Positions 26,870 to 36,166 of a stretch of DNA of 64,000 nucleotides are shown piece after piece. The position numbers and the translations under genes are program-made. The stretch is from contig NZ_CP082249.1 of assembly GCF_019879105.1 (NCBI RefSeq), positions 2,170,001 through 2,234,000 on the forward strand, in the 5' to 3' direction. Numbering within the stretch: the stretch's first letter is position 1; each line of letters begins with the position of its first letter. The notes under the pieces were generated by a model. The model saw nothing but the letters and a program-made list of their open reading frames with translations. It was not told the origin of the DNA and searched no databases. This DNA comes from Natrinema sp. SYSU A 869. GTDB taxonomy: Archaea > Halobacteriota > Halobacteria > Halobacteriales > Natrialbaceae.

Positions 26870-27180
26870 TGCTGCAACTCGCCCTCCTTCCGCTGCAGGC
26901 CGGCGGCGACACGGCCGGGGTCGACTCCACGACGTTCCTCATCGGGATGGTGATCGGGTTCATCATCGGACTGGTGATCGCTGCCGGTGCCGGCTACTGG
27001 GTGTACAAGGACGCCTCGAAACGCGAGAACAACGAACTCCTGTGGGGACTCGGCGTCGCAGCATCGCTGTTCCTCTTGTTCCCGATCGGAATCATCATCC
27101 TGATCGCGTATATCATCATTCGCGGCGACGAGACGGCAGCGGAACCGATGCAGGAGGGAACCGCCGGCGGCGACTGGTAG
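26869..27180 (+). CDS. Small two-segment membrane protein
   Basis: This 103-residue protein has a short N-terminal stretch, a first membrane segment (FLIGMVIGFIIGLVIAAGAG), a loop YWVYKDASKRENNELLWGLG, and a second segment (FLLFPIGIIILIAYIIIRG). The loop motif YKDASKR...LWGL is common in small haloarchaeal membrane proteins of unknown role. It overlaps a possible upstream peptide by TAATG. A T7 run at about 27270-27276 may end its transcript or serve the next promoter. Confidence 0.7.
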   Translation: MLQLALLPLQAGGDTAGVDSTTFLIGMVIGFIIGLVIAAGAGYWVYKDASKRENNELLWGLGVAASLFLLFPIGIIILIAYIIIRGDETAAEPMQEGTAGGDW

Positions 27181-27300
27181 CCGCCGATCGGATCGACGCC
27201 GATCCGGCCGCGACGAGGGCCGGACGGCTTCGAGCCCGTTTCACTCGCGGACCACACTGTTGCGCCGAACTTTTTTTGAACCGTCCGTGGACGACCACTC

Positions 27301-28107
27301 ATGGCACGGGAGACGGCGGTATCTCTTTCGAACGTCCGCAAAACCTATCGGATCGGCGAACTCGTCCACGCGCTCGACGGCGTCTCCCTCGCGGTACCGC
27401 GGGGATCCTACACCGCGATCATGGGACCGAGTGGCTCCGGCAAGTCAACCTTGATGAACCTCGTCGGTTGTCTGGACACGCCGACGGCGGGCGAGGTCGT
27501 CGTCGGCGGTCGGACGGTCGGCGACCTCGGGGACCGCGAACGGACCCGGCTCCGGGGGACGGAGGTCGGGTTCGTTTTCCAGACCTTTAACCTGATGCCG
27601 CGGCTGAAGGCCCTCGAGAACGTAGCCCTGCCGCAGTTGTTCCAGGGTATCGGTCGGACAGAGCGCCGCGAGCGGGCCCGGGATCTGCTCGAGCGGGTCG
27701 GCCTCGCCGACCGCACGGATCACCTGCCGAACGAGCTGTCGGGCGGCCAGCGCCAACGGGTGGCGCTCGCGCGGGCGCTGGTCAACGATCCCGCGATCGT
27801 GCTAGCCGACGAGCCGTCGGGGAATCTCGATACTGACACTGAGGCTGACATTCTGGACCTCTTTGACGAGTTTCACGCGGCCGGGACGACTATGCTCGTC
27901 GTGACTCACGAGCGCCACGTCGCTGAACGCGCCGACCGAATTGTCCACCTGCTCGACGGGAAGATTGAGCGGATCGAGGAACTCGACGGCGACGGTGGCA
28001 GTGGGTCGACAGTGGGATCGACACGGGAGACGGATACAACACCGAATGCAGATTCGGCATCAAAGGAGGAGTCACCGTCGGGACGTCGGGAGGCCGATCC
28101 CGAATGA
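27301..28107 (+). CDS. MacB/LolD-type ABC transporter ATP-binding protein
   Basis: This 268-residue ATPase starts MARETAVSLSNVRKTYRIGE. It has Walker A GPSGSGKST (about 41-49), Q-loop FVFQTFNLMPRLKALENV, signature LSGGQRQRVALARAL, Walker B IVLADEPSGNLD and switch histidine VTHERHV. The LSGGQRQR and ADEPSGNLD forms are typical of the MacB/LolD/FtsE class that drives mechanotransmission rather than direct transport. A disordered acidic tail of about 45 residues follows. It overlaps its permease by four bases (ATGA). Confidence 0.9.
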   Translation: MARETAVSLSNVRKTYRIGELVHALDGVSLAVPRGSYTAIMGPSGSGKSTLMNLVGCLDTPTAGEVVVGGRTVGDLGDRERTRLRGTEVGFVFQTFNLMPRLKALENVALPQLFQGIGRTERRERARDLLERVGLADRTDHLPNELSGGQRQRVALARALVNDPAIVLADEPSGNLDTDTEADILDLFDEFHAAGTTMLVVTHERHVAERADRIVHLLDGKIERIEELDGDGGSGSTVGSTRETDTTPNADSASKEESPSGRREADPE

Positions 28108-29432
28108 ACCCCCTCGAGAGCCTGCGCCTCTCCTGGCGTTCCATTCGCGGTCATAAGCTCCGGTCGGCGCTGACGACGCTGGGGATCGTGATCGGAATCG
28201 CAGCAGTGATCGCGTTCGTCACGCTGGGTGCCAGTCTGCAAGCGGGGATCATCGGCGACATCAGCCCGGACGACCAGCGCAACGTCTACGGCTGGGCCGC
28301 CAACCCCGATACCGAGGGCGGCCCGTTAGCGGGTGCCCAGCCCGTCTTCACGCCGGACGATCTCGAGGCGGTTGAGAACCTTGAGGACGTCGAGGCGGCC
28401 TACGGCTACGCGACGATTCAGACGCAGGCGATTTCGAATGGGAACGAGACGGTCGCACAGGGGAACGGACTGATCGCTTCGGGGCCGTCGTACATCCGCG
28501 AGGACAGGCTGGCTGAGGGGAGACAGTTCGAGATGGGCGAACGCGAGGCAGTGGTAAACCCGGCGGCGGCGAACCAGTTCGAGGAGAACGTCACCGTCGG
28601 CGACGAACTCGCGGTGACGATCCTCGGCGGCGAGCGCACGACCCTCGAGGTGGTCGGCATCACCGACACCAGCGAGGGACAGAGCCCGTTCGAAGGCTTC
28701 GAATCCTCGCCGCGGGTCTACGTGCCGACGGATCCCTACTACGCGGAGCAAGCGGCCGGGTTGGGAATCGGTGGTGGTACCGAGAGCGGTGGCGAGAACG
28801 GTACCGAGAGCGGTGGCGAGAGCGGCGGTGGAAACGGAAACGATGGCGGCGGTGACGCTCGCTTCCTGGCGATCATCATCGAAGCCGAATCGACCGACCA
28901 GTCCGATATCGATGCCGCCCGCGAGAGCGCGACCGCCTACCTCGAGAGCAACCAGTCCGACGCGAGCGACCTGCTGGACGACAATCTCGAGGTCACGTTC
29001 CAGACGAGCACGGAACTGCTCCAGCAGCTCCAGGACGTGCTGGATCTCCTTCGGAACTTCATCGTGGGCATCGCGGCCATTTCCCTGCTGGTCGGCTCGA
29101 TCGGCATCGCGAACATCATGCTCGTCAGCGTCACCGAGCGGACCCGCGAGATCGGCATCATGAAAGCCGTCGGCGCGCAGAACCGCGACGTGCTCAGCCT
29201 CTTCCTGACCGAGGCGGTGATCCTCGGCGTCATCGGCGCGATCCTGGGAACGGGGCTGGGACTCCTCGGCGGCTATCTCGGTGCACAATACGTCGACCTG
29301 CCGCTGGTCTACCCCTTCGAGTATGTCGCGCTCGCGATCGGCGTCGGAATTCTCGTCGGGATCCTCGCCGGGCTGTATCCGGCCTGGCGGGCCGCGCGAA
29401 CGGATCCGATCGACGCGCTCAGATACGAGTGA
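28104..29432 (+). CDS. MacB/FtsX-type ABC transporter permease
   Basis: This 442-residue protein has the MacB layout: an N-terminal cytoplasmic stretch and first membrane segment (HKLRSALTTLGIVIGIAAVI), a large extracellular MacB_PCD-like domain, and three C-terminal membrane segments with GIMKAVGAQNRDVLSLFLTE and ending YPAWRAARTDPIDALRYE. A glycine/serine/glutamate-rich repetitive stretch (coding DNA about 28764-28856) interrupts the outer domain. With the ATPase it likely moves hydrophobic or peptide substrates, or works on the cell surface. The substrate is not known. Confidence 0.9.
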   Translation: MNPLESLRLSWRSIRGHKLRSALTTLGIVIGIAAVIAFVTLGASLQAGIIGDISPDDQRNVYGWAANPDTEGGPLAGAQPVFTPDDLEAVENLEDVEAAYGYATIQTQAISNGNETVAQGNGLIASGPSYIREDRLAEGRQFEMGEREAVVNPAAANQFEENVTVGDELAVTILGGERTTLEVVGITDTSEGQSPFEGFESSPRVYVPTDPYYAEQAAGLGIGGGTESGGENGTESGGESGGGNGNDGGGDARFLAIIIEAESTDQSDIDAARESATAYLESNQSDASDLLDDNLEVTFQTSTELLQQLQDVLDLLRNFIVGIAAISLLVGSIGIANIMLVSVTERTREIGIMKAVGAQNRDVLSLFLTEAVILGVIGAILGTGLGLLGGYLGAQYVDLPLVYPFEYVALAIGVGILVGILAGLYPAWRAARTDPIDALRYE

Positions 29433-29471
29433 CTCGACCGCCGGATCGGCCGGTGTCGTTCGCAGTCGCGA

Positions 29472-30073
29472 TCAGTGATCAGACTCGCGATCTCGGTCCC
29501 GATCCGAGTAGCGATCCCCCTCGAGCCCGTCCGACGGGGATCGATCCGACTGACCGTCACGGTCTCGGCTCGGCATCGTATCGGTATCATGGTCTCGAGT
29601 CGACATTGAATCGACGTCGCGATCCCGGGATGATGTCACGTCGGCGGTGCGCGACGGGCGATCCGCCGCCGTCGAGAATCCGATCGTCTCCCGCGTCTGT
29701 CGTTGTTTGTCGGGATATTCGTGGGCGAGGGAGGACCCTAAATAGCCGCCGAGCGCCGACAGCCCGACGGTGTAGACGAGAACGAGCAAGAGAGCACCGG
29801 CGATGAAAATCGAGAGGAAAGCGATGCCACCGCCTGGGACGCCGCCGATGAGCCCCAGTCCGAGGAAGCCGAAGATGAGGAGCCCGCCGGCCGCGATCGG
29901 GAGGAACGTAATGAGCCCGGCGATCGTGCCCGCGATCGTCCCCGTCCGTTCGTCGGGCCCCTCGAGAAAGCCCGCGACGGCTCCCCGAGAACGGGTGAAC
30001 CGGGGATAAACGAGAGGGCGACGCCGATGACGGCGCCGATGACCGCGTTGATGAGCGTTCGGGTCCGGACCAT
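29472..30073 (-). pseudogene. DUF5518-type small membrane protein, apparent -1 frameshift
   Basis: The gene starts MVRTRTLINAVIGAVIGVAL and continues SFIPGSPVLG. One more G in the run at 29983-29986 restores GGAVAGFLEGPDERTGTIAG and the downstream frame, which has three further membrane segments (LITFLPIAAGGLLIFGFLGL, FLSIFIAGALLLVLVYTVGL and nearby). It then has a charged tail of Asp/Arg/Ser repeats ending at 29472. The glycine-rich membrane core with GAVAGFLEG is typical of haloarchaeal DUF5518 proteins, whose function is unknown. Confidence 0.65.
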
Positions 30074-30160
30074 ACTTGACGAACGGCGTGCGAGGTGAAA
30101 AGTGTCGGTGGTTCGTGGTGTCTGACTGCGCGCCGTTTCGCGGGAGAGACACCAGCGCGG

Positions 30161-31281
30161 TCAGTCATCGGCGGTCTGCGAACTCGACTCCTCGAAGGTC
30201 GTCTCCGTGTCGGCGGCCCCGTTCGATGGGTCCTCGGGGTCCGCCTCGACGAGTTCACTAAACGAGGCATCGCCGTTGACCTCGTCGGCGAGCAGGTCGA
30301 CGGCTTCGACGAAGACCGCGACGATCAGCGGGCCGACGACGACGCCGATCGGGCCGAGCGTGAAGAGCCCGCCGGTAAAGCCGACGAAGTAGAGGCTACC
30401 GGGCAGGCCGGCCGACCGGCGGGAGAGCCGCGGTCGGACGGCGATATCGGGGAGCCAGGCCACGAGGACGAGTCCGAGGACGCCGATCAGGGCCGCCGCG
30501 ACGAGGTCCCCGGCGGCGACGTGATAGAGCGAGATCGGAGCGATGAGCATGCTCGGTCCGATAATGGGGACGAACTGCAGGACGGCGGCGACGATCGAAA
30601 GCGTCAGCGCGGCCTCGTAGCCGAGAATCCGGAACAGCGGGTACGCGATGGCGAGCGTCGCGATCGAGGTCGCGACCTGCAAGACGTAGATCGCATACAA
30701 CGTCTCACGGGCCCGCTGGGCGAGCGCGTAGACGATGTCCCGATACCCGTGTGGAATCGGTGCGACGGCAGCCCGGCCCGCTTCCTCGCCCTTGAGCAGG
30801 AGGCCGAACATGAGGACGATAAACAATGCGAACTTGATCGCGAGCACCGGCAGCGCCAGCGCGAACGAGGTCGCGGCATCGCTGAGATAGCCGACCGCGA
30901 GCGCCTGTACTTCCCCGGCTTCGACGGTGTACGTCGCCTCGAGCACCGTCATGGAGAGCTCCCGCGGAAGGCCCTCGACGGCGTCGAGCACCTGCTCGAT
31001 ACGGAAGTAAAGCGCGACGATGATGGGAATGAAGACCGCGAGCGCGGTCACGAAGCCGATGACGGTCGCGGCGAGTGCACCGTCCACTCGGAGAGGCCGC
31101 GCCTGACGAGCCAGCCCTGAACGGGCATGAGGACGTAGGCGACGGTGAGCGCGAAGAGGATCGTTTCGAGAACCTCGAGCAGGATGCCGGCCGTGAGAAC
31201 GCCGAGCGCGACGACGATCCCCGCGAGGACGTATCGTCGCCGTCCATTCGAACTCGCCGTTCTACTCGAGGGCCCTGTCAC
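30161..31281 (-). pseudogene. AI-2E family transporter (PerM-like permease), apparent -1 frameshift
   Basis: The predicted leaderless GTG start at 31281 follows a TATA-like TTTATT (about 31304-31309) and gives VTGPSSRTASSNGRRRYVLA. The first membrane segments end VRRGLSE, and one missing G near 31087 shifts the frame to VDGALAATVIGFVTALAVFI. The remaining 300 residues have the family core: TVLEATYTVEAGEVQALAVG, FVPIIGPSMLIAPISLYHVA and FTLGPIGVVVGPLIVAVFVE. These multi-pass proteins export signalling molecules or ions in some bacteria; the substrate here is unknown. Confidence 0.78.
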
Positions 31282-31389
31282 AGCGGTGAGTCTTACCTGG
31301 GGAATAAAGCCTTTCGGCTCTGACAGCAGTGCTGGAACGAAACGACGCCGATCAAGAGTCTTAAGATCACCCAGTGCAACCACCGGGTA

Positions 31390-32514
31390 ATGAAACGACG
31401 GACGTTCGTCGGCGCGGTCGGTGGGAGCGCGGTCGCTGGCGTCGCTGGTTGTTTGACTCAAGAGGGGGACAACGGCCAGGGCAATGGGACTAACGAGAAC
31501 GATCCCGAACCGGAGAACCCCGACCTCAAGGGCGAGCTTCGGGTCGCGACGTACGAATCGATGGTCGACGGCGAGAATCCGGCCGGTCCGTGGCTCAAGG
31601 AGCAATTCGAAGCGGAGTACCCTGACGCCGAGCTGACATGGACCGTTCCGAACAACGCGATCAAGGACTACATCGATCGCAAACAGCAAAACGCCGAGAT
31701 CGATGCCGACATCTATCTCGGAGCGAACATCGACGACCTCGTCCGAATCGACGACACCCTCGACGACGGCGGCCTCCTCCGAGCGCTCAACGTCGACCGG
31801 ATCGACAACGCCGAACGGATCCGCGACGGGCTCGACATGGGAGATCCCCACGGGCGCGTCCTCGCCTACGATACGGGCTACATCTGTCTCGTCTACGACG
31901 AAACCGTCGTCGACGAACCCGAGACGCTCGAGGACCTGACCGAACCGGCCTACGAAGACGCGCTGCTCGCCCAGAGCGCCCAGAGTTCGGATCCAGGGCA
32001 GGCATTCCTGTTATGGACGATCGACGCCTCCGGCGAGGACGGGTATCTCGACTACTGGCGCTCCCTCGACGACAACGGGGTTCGCACGCTCAAGGACTGG
32101 AGCGAATCCTATTCCGGGGCGTACATGAACGGAGAACGGCCAATGGTCGTCTCCTATTCGACCGATCAGGTGTTCGCCAACCAGTACGACTACGATATGA
32201 GCCGTCACCAGATCGCGTTCCCGAACGATCAGGGCTACGCGAACCCCGAGGGAATGGGAATCTTCGAGAAAGCGTCCGAACTCGATCTCGCCTATGAGTT
32301 CCTCGATTTCGCCCTCTCGAGTGAGGCCCAGGCCGTCATCGCCCAGCGCAACGTCCAGTTCCCGGCCGTCGATTCGGAGTACGTTGACCTCGACGAGGAG
32401 TTCGACCAGTACGCACACGTTCCGCCGGAGGCGGTGACGATCGGCTACGACGACCTTCGGGGCAACCTCGACGGCTGGGTTGAGGACTGGGCGCGCGAGT
32501 TCGCCAGCCAGTAG
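31390..32514 (+). CDS. Thiamine-type ABC transporter substrate-binding lipoprotein
   Basis: This 374-residue protein starts MKRRTFVGAVGGSAVAGVAG with a Tat-like twin arginine and lipobox VAGC, so it is anchored outside the membrane. The mature part begins LKGELRVATYESMVDGENPA and contains YDTGYICLVYDETVVDEPET and PMVVSYSTDQVFANQYDYDM. These match the ThiB/TbpA group of extracellular binding proteins. It is followed by a fused permease and an ATPase in one operon. No thiamine riboswitch is seen upstream. Iron(III)-binding homologues have the same fold, so the substrate is likely but not certain. Confidence 0.8.
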   Translation: MKRRTFVGAVGGSAVAGVAGCLTQEGDNGQGNGTNENDPEPENPDLKGELRVATYESMVDGENPAGPWLKEQFEAEYPDAELTWTVPNNAIKDYIDRKQQNAEIDADIYLGANIDDLVRIDDTLDDGGLLRALNVDRIDNAERIRDGLDMGDPHGRVLAYDTGYICLVYDETVVDEPETLEDLTEPAYEDALLAQSAQSSDPGQAFLLWTIDASGEDGYLDYWRSLDDNGVRTLKDWSESYSGAYMNGERPMVVSYSTDQVFANQYDYDMSRHQIAFPNDQGYANPEGMGIFEKASELDLAYEFLDFALSSEAQAVIAQRNVQFPAVDSEYVDLDEEFDQYAHVPPEAVTIGYDDLRGNLDGWVEDWAREFASQ

Positions 32515-32518
32515 GCCC

Positions 32519-34432
32519 GTGTCTCGACCGGAATGGGCCGAGCAGGGAGCCGGCCTTCGACAGCGATCCGCCACCGCTCGCCGCTGGCTCGAGCGCCACG
32601 CGCTCGCTCTGACAGCGCTGGCGACGGCCGTCGTCCTCGCCGTCATGCTCTACCTGCCGGTCGGCATCGTCTTCGTCAACGCCGTGGTCGACGACGGCGT
32701 AGCGACGCTCGCGTTCTTTCGCGAGGCCCTCACCGATCCGTTCTATTTCGGTGTCCTCGCGGACGTCTTCGCGGAGCCGCTGGCGGTTCGGAGCCACCTC
32801 GAGTCGTTCATCGGCTGGCTCACAGCGATCTCGATTTCGGTATCACTCGAGTACCCGATCCCCGGCATTGCGCTGCCGATCCCATGGTTGGGCCTCGAGA
32901 TGCCGGCGATTCGCAAGGGGCTGTTCGGCTTTACGGCCTACCAGGCCGCGCTGTCGACGTTCGCGAGCGTCGTGCTGGGGCTGCCCGCGGCGTACGTGCT
33001 CGCGAACTACGAGTTCCGGGGCCGGCGAACGCTACGCTCGCTGACGATCCTCCCCTTCGTACTGCCGGGGATCATGGTCGCCGTGGGCTTCTACGCAATG
33101 TTCGGTCGGACTGGGACGCTCAACCAGTTACTCGGAATCGCCGGACTGGGACCGTTCCCGTTCATCGAGTGGAACCCGCTCGCGATCGTGATCGTCGCTC
33201 ACGCGTTCTACAACGCGCCGCTGGTCGCTCGCGTCACCGTCGCCGCTTGGGAGTCCGTCGACGCCCGGAGCGTCGAAACCGCGCGCAGTCTCGGGGCGAG
33301 CCCCCGTCGCGCATTTCGCGATGTGGTCGTCCCGCAGCTCATGCCGGCTGTCCTAACCGGCGCGTTGCTGACCTTCATCTTCACGTTCATGACGTTCCCC
33401 ATCGTGCTCGCGCTGGGCGGGCTCCAGCTCGCGACCGTTGAGGTCTGGATCTACGATCGCGTCCGCCAGCTTGCCTACGCCGAGGCCGCGACGCTCGCCA
33501 TCCTCGAGACGTTCCTCTCGCTCGCCCTGACCTACGCCTACCTCCGGTACGAGTCCGCCCAGTCCGGGCTGGCTCGATCGGCCACCGCGCCGTCCCGAAA
33601 ACCGCTCTTTCCCGACCTCCGGACGGCGCTGTCACCGCGCCGGCTGGCGATCATCGGCTACGGACTCATCACCGTCGTCGTCTTCGTCGGTCCGATGGCG
33701 AGTCTCGTCGTCGGGAGCGTAACGGACGGGAGCGGATTGACGACGCGCCACTACGCGTTCTTACTCGAGCGCCAGCTCGAGGGGGCATCGTATCAGACCC
33801 TGCCGTGGATCGCGATTCGAAACTCGCTACTGTTCGGCGTCGCGACGCTGGCCGTCGCTGTCCCGATGGGCGTGATCGTCTCGGTTGTGACGGTCCGAGC
33901 CGGTCGCGGCGGGACAATCGTCGACACGCTGGCGATGCTCCCGCTGGCGGTCAGTGGCGTCGTGTTCGGGATCGGCTTGCTGCAGGGGCTCGTCTTCGGG
34001 ATTTCGCTACCCGGCGGCTGGCGGTTCCAGGTGACCGGCGCGGTCGCAATCGTCGCCGCCCACGCTGTCGCGGCCTACCCCTTCGTCACGCGCAACGTCT
34101 CCCCGTTGCTCGCGAATCTCGATCCGGCGATGGTCGAGTCCGCTCGAGCGCTCGGGGCCTCCCGGTACCGCGCGCTCCGGGACGTGGAACTACCGCTCGT
34201 GGCCAGCGGTATCGTCGCCGGAGCCGCTTTTGCCTTCGCCATCTCGATCGGCGAGTTCTCTTCGACGGTGATTTTGGCCAGCGGAAGCCAGACGTACACC
34301 ATGCCCGTCGCCGTCGAGCGCTATCTCGGCCGTCGCTCCGGGCCCGCGATCGCCATGGGAACCGTACTATTGGTCGTCACGGCCGCGAGTTTCGTCGTCG
34401 TCGACCGCGTCGGCGGGAGGTTCGAGCGATGA
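32519..34432 (+). CDS. Thiamine-type ABC transporter permease, fused double unit
   Basis: The 637-residue protein contains two BinP-type permease units. Each has an EAA loop: ESVDARSVETARSLGASPRR in the first and DPAMVESARALGASRYRALR in the second. About twelve membrane segments are visible. The fused layout is that of ThiP and FbpB. The GTG at 32519, five bases after the preceding stop, is chosen as the start; a TTG at 32480 would overlap the binding protein by 35 bases. Its stop overlaps the ATPase start (ATGA). Confidence 0.83.
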   Translation: MSRPEWAEQGAGLRQRSATARRWLERHALALTALATAVVLAVMLYLPVGIVFVNAVVDDGVATLAFFREALTDPFYFGVLADVFAEPLAVRSHLESFIGWLTAISISVSLEYPIPGIALPIPWLGLEMPAIRKGLFGFTAYQAALSTFASVVLGLPAAYVLANYEFRGRRTLRSLTILPFVLPGIMVAVGFYAMFGRTGTLNQLLGIAGLGPFPFIEWNPLAIVIVAHAFYNAPLVARVTVAAWESVDARSVETARSLGASPRRAFRDVVVPQLMPAVLTGALLTFIFTFMTFPIVLALGGLQLATVEVWIYDRVRQLAYAEAATLAILETFLSLALTYAYLRYESAQSGLARSATAPSRKPLFPDLRTALSPRRLAIIGYGLITVVVFVGPMASLVVGSVTDGSGLTTRHYAFLLERQLEGASYQTLPWIAIRNSLLFGVATLAVAVPMGVIVSVVTVRAGRGGTIVDTLAMLPLAVSGVVFGIGLLQGLVFGISLPGGWRFQVTGAVAIVAAHAVAAYPFVTRNVSPLLANLDPAMVESARALGASRYRALRDVELPLVASGIVAGAAFAFAISIGEFSSTVILASGSQTYTMPVAVERYLGRRSGPAIAMGTVLLVVTAASFVVVDRVGGRFER

Positions 34433-35493
34433 CCGAACTGTGTCTTGAGGACGTCTCGAAAGTCTACGGTGCGGACGAAACCGGGACCGTCGCGCTCGAG
34501 AGCGTCGATCTCACCGTGCGCGACGGGGAGTTCTTCACCCTGGTCGGCCCCTCCGGCTGCGGGAAGACAACCACCTTGCGAGCGATCGCCGGGTTCGAGG
34601 AGCCAACCGAGGGTGACGTCCGCTTCGACGGCCGAAAGATGACCGGCGTACCGCCCGAACGGCGGGATGTCGGCGTCGTCTTCCAGAGCTACGCGCTGTT
34701 TCCCCACATGAGCGTCGCCGAAAACGTCGGCTATGGCCTCCAGTTTCGAGAACCACCCGACGGAGGGACGGTCGACGAACGCGTCGCAGAATTGCTCGAA
34801 CTAGTCGATCTCGAGGGGATGGGTGACCGCGATCCGGAACAGTTGTCGGGTGGCCAGCGACAGCGGGTAGCGCTGGCTCGCGCACTCGCGCCGGCTCCGG
34901 ACCTGCTCTTGCTCGATGAGCCGATGAGCGCGCTCGACGCGCAGCTTCGGGAGTCGCTGCGTCGACAGGTCAAGCGAATTCAGTCAGAACTCGAGATCAC
35001 GACCGTCTACGTCACCCACGATCAGGCGGAGGCGCTGGCGATCTCGGATCGGCTCGCGGTCATGAACGGGGGACAGGTCGAACAGGTCGGCCGGCCACAG
35101 AAGATCTATCGCGAGCCCGCGACGCGGTTCGTCGCGGAGTTCGTCGGGGACAACAACGTCTTCGACGGTGAGGTTCGCAGCCGCGAGGGCGACTACGCGA
35201 CGGTCGCGGTCGACGGTGAGACGTTCACGCTGGCGCTCCCCGACGGAAGCGATCGAGTCAGCTTCTGCGTGCGACCGGGCGCGCTCTCGCAATCGGTCGC
35301 GGACGAGCGATCGGCCGCTGAAAACCGGCTAACGGTGACCGTCGAGACCAGCGAATTCCTCGGCGAGACCGTCCGCATCAACGGCCGGTGGAACGACAGC
35401 AGAATCGTCCTCCGCCTGCCGAACGTTCCCGAGAGCGATGAACTGACGGTCGGGTTCGCGCCCGACGACGCACACATCGTCGCCCAGGAGTGA
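34429..35493 (+). CDS. Thiamine/iron-type ABC transporter ATP-binding protein
   Basis: This 354-residue ATPase starts MTELCLEDVSKVYGADETGT. It has Walker A GPSGCGKTTTLRAIAG, Q-loop VFQSYALFPHMSVAENVGYG, signature LSGGQRQRVALARAL, Walker B LLLLDEPMSALDAQLRE and switch YVTHDQAEALAISDRL. A C-terminal TOBE-type regulatory domain begins near residue 240 (FVGDNNVFDGEVRSREGDYA). It completes the importer with the two genes before it. The length and TOBE domain resemble the CUT1/FbpC/PotA class. Confidence 0.88.
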   Translation: MTELCLEDVSKVYGADETGTVALESVDLTVRDGEFFTLVGPSGCGKTTTLRAIAGFEEPTEGDVRFDGRKMTGVPPERRDVGVVFQSYALFPHMSVAENVGYGLQFREPPDGGTVDERVAELLELVDLEGMGDRDPEQLSGGQRQRVALARALAPAPDLLLLDEPMSALDAQLRESLRRQVKRIQSELEITTVYVTHDQAEALAISDRLAVMNGGQVEQVGRPQKIYREPATRFVAEFVGDNNVFDGEVRSREGDYATVAVDGETFTLALPDGSDRVSFCVRPGALSQSVADERSAAENRLTVTVETSEFLGETVRINGRWNDSRIVLRLPNVPESDELTVGFAPDDAHIVAQE

Positions 35494-35568
35494 GATATCG
35501 CCGGTCATCTCGAGAGGCCCGGAACCTGCAAGTGGCCTTCTTTCACCGCCAGTGTGATAATAGCTGTC

Positions 35569-35880
35569 ATGAGAGTTACTCGGCAGCTCCGGATCGATGT
35601 CGAACGCAGGGAGCTAGCGGCCGGGACAACGATTACCGTTCGCGTCCGCGACAATCGACGGCAAGCCATCGAGGGAGCCATCGTTACGACCGAAGCGAAA
35701 TCGGCTCGGACGGACGAGCGTGGCCTGTGTCGACTGCGGTTCGATTCGCCCGGATTCTGGAAGCTCACGGCGGCAAAATCCCCGAGCGAGCGCGTTGCGT
35801 ACAAGCCAGCGTCGGCGCTCGTTCGAGTCGTCCCGAACGCGGCCGCGCTCCGTCCGTATCGCCCCATGAGATCGCGATAG
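35569..35880 (+). CDS. Small Ig-like/carboxypeptidase-regulatory-like domain protein
   Basis: The 103-residue form starts MRVTRQLRIDVERRELAAGT. The pattern GTTITVRVRDNRRQAIEGAI, then ATVTTEA-like strands, TDERGLCRLRF and FDSPGFWKLTAAKS, is that of a carboxypeptidase-regulatory-like or big-1 beta-sandwich. No signal peptide is visible, so a cytoplasmic role is possible. The function is unknown. It follows the importer operon after 75 bases and may have its own promoter. Confidence 0.6.
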   Translation: MRVTRQLRIDVERRELAAGTTITVRVRDNRRQAIEGAIVTTEAKSARTDERGLCRLRFDSPGFWKLTAAKSPSERVAYKPASALVRVVPNAAALRPYRPMRSR

Positions 35881-35968
35881 CGCCACGTTGACGGATGGGG
35901 TCACTCTCGAGGCTATGGGAGTGATCGCCTACCACAGCGTTATCCCGCCTGCTCCCATCTCTAATAGC

Positions 35969-36160
35969 ATGGCAGACTCCAAAGACAGTCGAGACAAGCA
36001 GGCCGACGACGCGGAGGAGCGCCAACGAGAACGAGAGGTTTCGGAGGCGCTCGAGCGAGATGATGAGGACGAACCGCCGCTCGACGAGGAGACGAGTGAG
36101 GCAGAATCCGACTCTGACGGGGACGATCGGGACGAAGAGAGCCCGAAAACGGAGGAGTAG
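35969..36160 (+). CDS. Small acidic hypothetical protein
   Basis: This 63-residue protein begins MADSKDSRDKQADDAEERQR and is almost entirely charged, with the tail SDGDDRDEESPKTEE. It is probably disordered. No family is recognised. It converges closely on the SLC13 permease gene, ending six bases before that gene's stop. Confidence 0.5.
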   Translation: MADSKDSRDKQADDAEERQREREVSEALERDDEDEPPLDEETSEAESDSDGDDRDEESPKTEE

Positions 36161-36166
36161 GAGTCG

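Noticed and set aside
31282-31389. Possible TPP riboswitch before the thiamine-type importer
   Set aside because: The conserved CTGAGA and the ACCTGATCTGG-type core of the TPP motif are absent in the 108-base gap.
34300-34432. Alternative ATPase start at 33805 giving 562 residues
   Set aside because: The extra 208 residues lie in another frame of the permease and are Arg-rich. The ABC domain and an ATGA overlap set the start at 34429.
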